DNA from: Rehmannia glutinosa | Taxonomy: Eukaryota; Streptophyta; Magnoliopsida; Lamiales; Orobanchaceae | Reading direction: 5' to 3' | NCBI GenBank assembly: GCA_016081115.2 | Contig: CM071933.1 | Span: 61,022,660-61,086,659 of the forward strand | Length of the DNA stretch: 64,000 bases | Part shown: in pieces, positions 61,601 to 64,000 of the stretch | How the letters are laid out: every line of letters starts with the position of its first letter | Numbering within the stretch: position 1 is the first letter of the stretch | Program-made: the position numbers and the translations under genes | Notes under the pieces: model-generated | Told to the model about the DNA's origin: nothing | Databases searched by the model: none | Seen by the model: the letters and a program-made list of their open reading frames with translations, nothing else

Positions 61601-63391
61601 TCTTCTAAGACAACTTCCATGATTGTTTGCATTGAAGTCAAAACATTCTCAGGATGCTCGTCTCTACAGGTGAAAGAGAATACAACTTATTACATCAATA
61701 GAGTTTAGAACCCAGATAAACTTTGTAATAAAGTAAAGAATCCAGAAAAAACTATCTCATCACAGGTAGCTTCTTTCTAAAACAAATATTAATGGCATCA
61801 ATTTCATTATTACCATCTTTAAAGGTGGTATACTGTCACAAAGTCCAAACAATTTCAGCATGTTCAAACAAGCCAGTAAATGGCAGTTAGGTGGAAACAC
61901 GAATAGCAGTATTGGGAATTACAGTACACAGCCAGTCTATATCATGTAAATGATAAACCACGAAGAATATGATATCAAAATAAGTTCTCTAAGCAGGTCA
62001 ATAAGTTCTAAATATATCAACTTTACAATGAGGATCTAACCTTTCAGTTTCCTTAACAGTACAAGAATTGGAGGGATGAGAAAGATAGTAAAGACAAAGT
62101 AATCCTGACTCCAAAACTTTTTCATTTAGTTTTTGGTTTCAAGGAGGTTTAGTGAGTAATGTGGATACATTGTTCCATTTTCACTACCATGTCCAGTTCG
62201 GTCTGTATTTATCTTTCTCCTTTTACCATATCGACAAACTTCGTACAAAATGGACACCTCAACTTCATTAAACACATACACACACCCCAATAAAGAAAAG
62301 AAAAGAAAACTCAGTATCTGTCGAACTTACCCATAGAAAATTTCTTTTGTCCAGCTCTTATCAAACTTAAAAACAAGCCTATCAATTCTGACAACTTTGA
62401 TTCACCTCTCATCTCTCCTCAGTAAAACTTTATGCAGAAGAAAAGTTACACACAAGTAAATAGACACATTGAAACCAAGAAAGCTTGACTTGGTCACAGG
62501 ACTAGCCAACATAGGAAAAGGCGAAGGAAAAGTTCATACCCTCTTCAAATGAAAAATCATTCAAAACCCAACGTGAAGAAATACTAAATGTACGATCAGG
62601 ATACAGTTACAACGTCTGTATCTACTTATGATGAAGAAACTCTTTTTTGGGTAAAGATTAGGAAGAAGAAATTTACAACCCAAAAGTGAGACATTGCTTC
62701 TTTACACACAAATACGAAGAAGCTAAACGACTAAAAGCACTTCCCTTGGCCAAGATAAAGTAGAGAAAAGAGAAGCTAGCATTAACAGCATGAATAAAGT
62801 AGTTCCGCAACGTATGAAATAGAGCTCAATATCAAAAGGCCATACCTGGCAACAGCGACGAAAGTATTGAACATTTCATTTATGAGATCATCACATTCAA
62901 GATCCAGCATCACAACACAGGATCTGTATCTTGCCAAAGTTTCAAGAATAACAACTCTTCTTCCAAATGATGGGTCATTTGTATCACTCAAGCCACTGAA
63001 AGTACTGACAATCAACTGGAAAATATCCTATAATAAATCAAACAGCAATGATCAGAACCGAAGTCATAAATACCCATAATATCCTATAATAGAATAAACA
63101 GCAATGATCAGAACATGAGTCATAGATACCCATGTCGAAGAACCAAACATCTCCATTAGCTTTTTACTCTTCAGAACAAAGAATTACCTTTAAAATATCA
63201 TCGTCGTACGGAGCATCTGGTGCAGTAATTCGGGTTATTTCACAGATACATGCAGCTACAAAAAGCTTTACTTCTTCATCTTGATGTTTCAAAAGTTCTG
63301 GCTTGGCGATTGCATTCAAGAAAGGCTGCATGGACTCCAGCATTGATTTTGGTGGCGTCTGATCTAATTCAGATAGGCATGTCACACCTTG
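47990..63391 (-). CDS. PDS5: PDS5 sister-chromatid cohesion cofactor (5' partial)
   Basis: Cohesin regulator: a HEAT-repeat scaffold that binds the cohesin ring and controls its hold on DNA during mitosis, meiosis and repair. Thirty-two exons are legible (about 1,675 codons), covering everything except the first exon, which must lie beyond base 64000. The order is long HEAT-repeat region, acidic/basic linker, Tudor-like domain (VKIWWPIDKQ.FYEGVVKSFD, ILYDDGDVEVLRLEKERWELVD), then a charged tail with repeats. The length and architecture match plant PDS5A-like proteins. Twenty-eight exons fit the phase. Four do not, each by one base, so the sequence as given does not encode one continuous protein. 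Position near the AACT1-like gene supports PDS5A orthology, but other paralogues cannot be excluded. Confidence 0.92.
48035..48051. repeat. Poly-G tract next to the last PDS5 acceptor
   Basis: Seventeen consecutive G on the plus strand. On the gene strand this is a poly-C run that forms the pyrimidine tract about 12 bases upstream of the final exon. Confidence 0.85.
48349..48546 (-). repeat. 33-bp tandem repeat in the PDS5 tail
   Basis: Six copies of a 33-bp unit encode EHKEEQSDSEK with minor changes (one S to C, one D to E, last K to N). The unit is a whole number of codons, so copy number can vary without shifting the frame. The peptide is strongly charged, with serines in acidic context typical of casein-kinase-2 sites. 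Confidence 0.9.
53591..59153 (-). CDS. PDS5: PDS5 exons, central HEAT region, with two one-base lesions
   Basis: Exons: 58971-59153, 58165-58319, 57914-58040, 57635-57784, 57489-57548, 57256-57392, 57024-57141, 56782-56912, 56457-56656, 53952-54108, 53591-53741. Conserved blocks include AKAGGTIREQLG, RRQAKYAVHALASITKDDGL, HLPAVLQSLGCIAQAAMPV, SRHWEHKIPIDVFYLTLRT and YMLPYVVHSLAHHPSFP. Exon 56782-56912 is one base short: a stop occurs right after its acceptor unless an alternative in-frame acceptor (exon start 56892) is used. Exon 53591-53741 is one base long, giving a stop in its second codon. All other exons are intact. The intron 54109-56456 is the gene's longest. Confidence 0.88.
56299..56322. 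repeat. G-rich homopolymer in a PDS5 intron
   Basis: An almost unbroken run of about 22 G, interrupted by one C, in the long intron between exons 56457-56656 and 53952-54108. Confidence 0.85.
59297..63391 (-). CDS. PDS5: PDS5 exons, N-terminal HEAT region
   Basis: Exons: 63188-63391, 62846-63027, 61537-61663, 61240-61458, 60676-60892, 60449-60594, 60214-60359, 59755-59904, 59582-59630, 59297-59485. All are bounded by GT-AG and keep phase. Recognisable blocks include CLSELDQTPPKSMLESMQPF, FVAACICEITRITAPDAPY, RRVVILETLARYRSCVVMLD, DIRLKAVGLVGDLFALPGS, EFLKRLTDRVPEVRM, YDENVRKQVVAVICDVACH and VEVKALEKILEQKQR. The intron before the first legible exon extends past 64000. The 1.18-kb intron 61664-62845 shows no inserted gene. 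Confidence 0.9.
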
Positions 63392-64000
63392 CTGTATGAG
63401 GAGAAGAAGTTTCAAATTACTAAAAAAACATACTGTACGAAATAGATGAATGACACTTGCCACATGATCAGAAACACTTCAGTTTTGATCAAATATTTGT
63501 GTACAAGTTTTTCCTACCAGTGAAATATAGTCTGGTGATTTGTTCTAAAAAAGGTATAGCAATTAAAATACCAATGCGTGGGTTGGTGGCAAAGAAACTC
63601 AACCGAAACTTTTTTCTAGAGAGTTTAAAAAGCATCCCTTTTAGGAATTAATTTCAGAAGAAGAGATAAATTTTTGGATTGTGGATAGAAATGATAGCAA
63701 TATAAAGTTTTTGACAAGAAAGTAAACCTATGTGATAAAATTAATTATACCTAATCACATACCAGCATGAGTTCTCTTTGTTCAATATGGTACGGGAAGG
63801 GACGAAACTAGCGTGTTTGTAATGCACTGGGTTCTAATATATATAATCCTATAAAAGTATGTGCTTCTACAATCTCATATATTCACCTACATATCCATTT
63901 TTATAATGTAACATAACCATATATAAACAACTGATACACGCATAAATACTAAGAGTTTATCAACGCGAGCTGAAAAGATAACGACTGCAAAATCAATTAA
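63392..64000 (-). other. First legible intron of PDS5
   Basis: AT-rich with no coding exon that fits the missing N-terminus. The first exon should lie to the right of the window. Confidence 0.6.

Overview
This is a stretch of nuclear DNA from a flowering plant, most likely a eudicot. It is AT-rich, its genes are split by GT-AG introns, and it is full of plant transposon families. Three host genes are recognisable, all on the minus strand. Bases 15268-19418 hold a complete cytosolic acetyl-CoA acetyltransferase (13 coding exons, 407 residues, AACT1-like). Bases 21968-24626 hold a complete ALKBH2-type DNA repair dioxygenase (4 exons, 257 residues). Bases 47990-63391 hold 32 exons of a PDS5 cohesin cofactor (about 1,675 residues), whose first exon lies beyond the right edge. 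All exon coordinates come from reading splice sites and codon phase by eye, not from transcripts. As I recall, PDS5A and AACT1 are also close neighbours in Arabidopsis (AT5G47690 and AT5G47720), so this looks like an old gene neighbourhood stretched by transposons.

Layout. 1-1650: remains of a Mutator-like element (MULE). 2930-3305: end of a CACTA-like element. 3700-6650: non-coding sequence resembling decayed LTR retroelements. 7252-9413: three small non-autonomous DNA elements, two hAT type with perfect 8-bp target duplications and one with a TAA duplication. 10611-10758: a tRNA-derived SINE. 12035-14990: a small inverted-repeat element with a deleted copia element beside it. 15268-20080: the thiolase gene. 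21968-24626: ALKBH2. 24745-32219: a 7.5-kb MULE with long terminal inverted repeats and a perfect 9-bp target duplication, inserted about 120 bp upstream of the ALKBH2 start codon. 32342-35843: a hAT-type element with a PIF/Harbinger transposon nested inside. 37080-46875: two related MULE-like elements side by side, the first split by a 5.9-kb copia element. 47087-47255: a second SINE. 47990-64000: PDS5.

The most unusual content is in the MULEs. The 7.5-kb element carries a DUF1985/Ulp1-protease gene on one strand and the front half of a mudrA transposase on the other. A 12-bp repeat built on TGCCCAC, always in one orientation, runs through its leader, introns and both coding regions. Because 12 bp is four codons, it becomes two different tetrapeptide repeats in the two opposing genes. 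The second MULE pair has its own same-strand motif array (AAAGTATCA), and the left-edge MULE has a third (GAAACA-rich). The other notable point is that PDS5 is conserved in every exon read, yet four exons are each one base off the expected phase, while the two other host genes have none. That implies either very recent decay or sequence errors.
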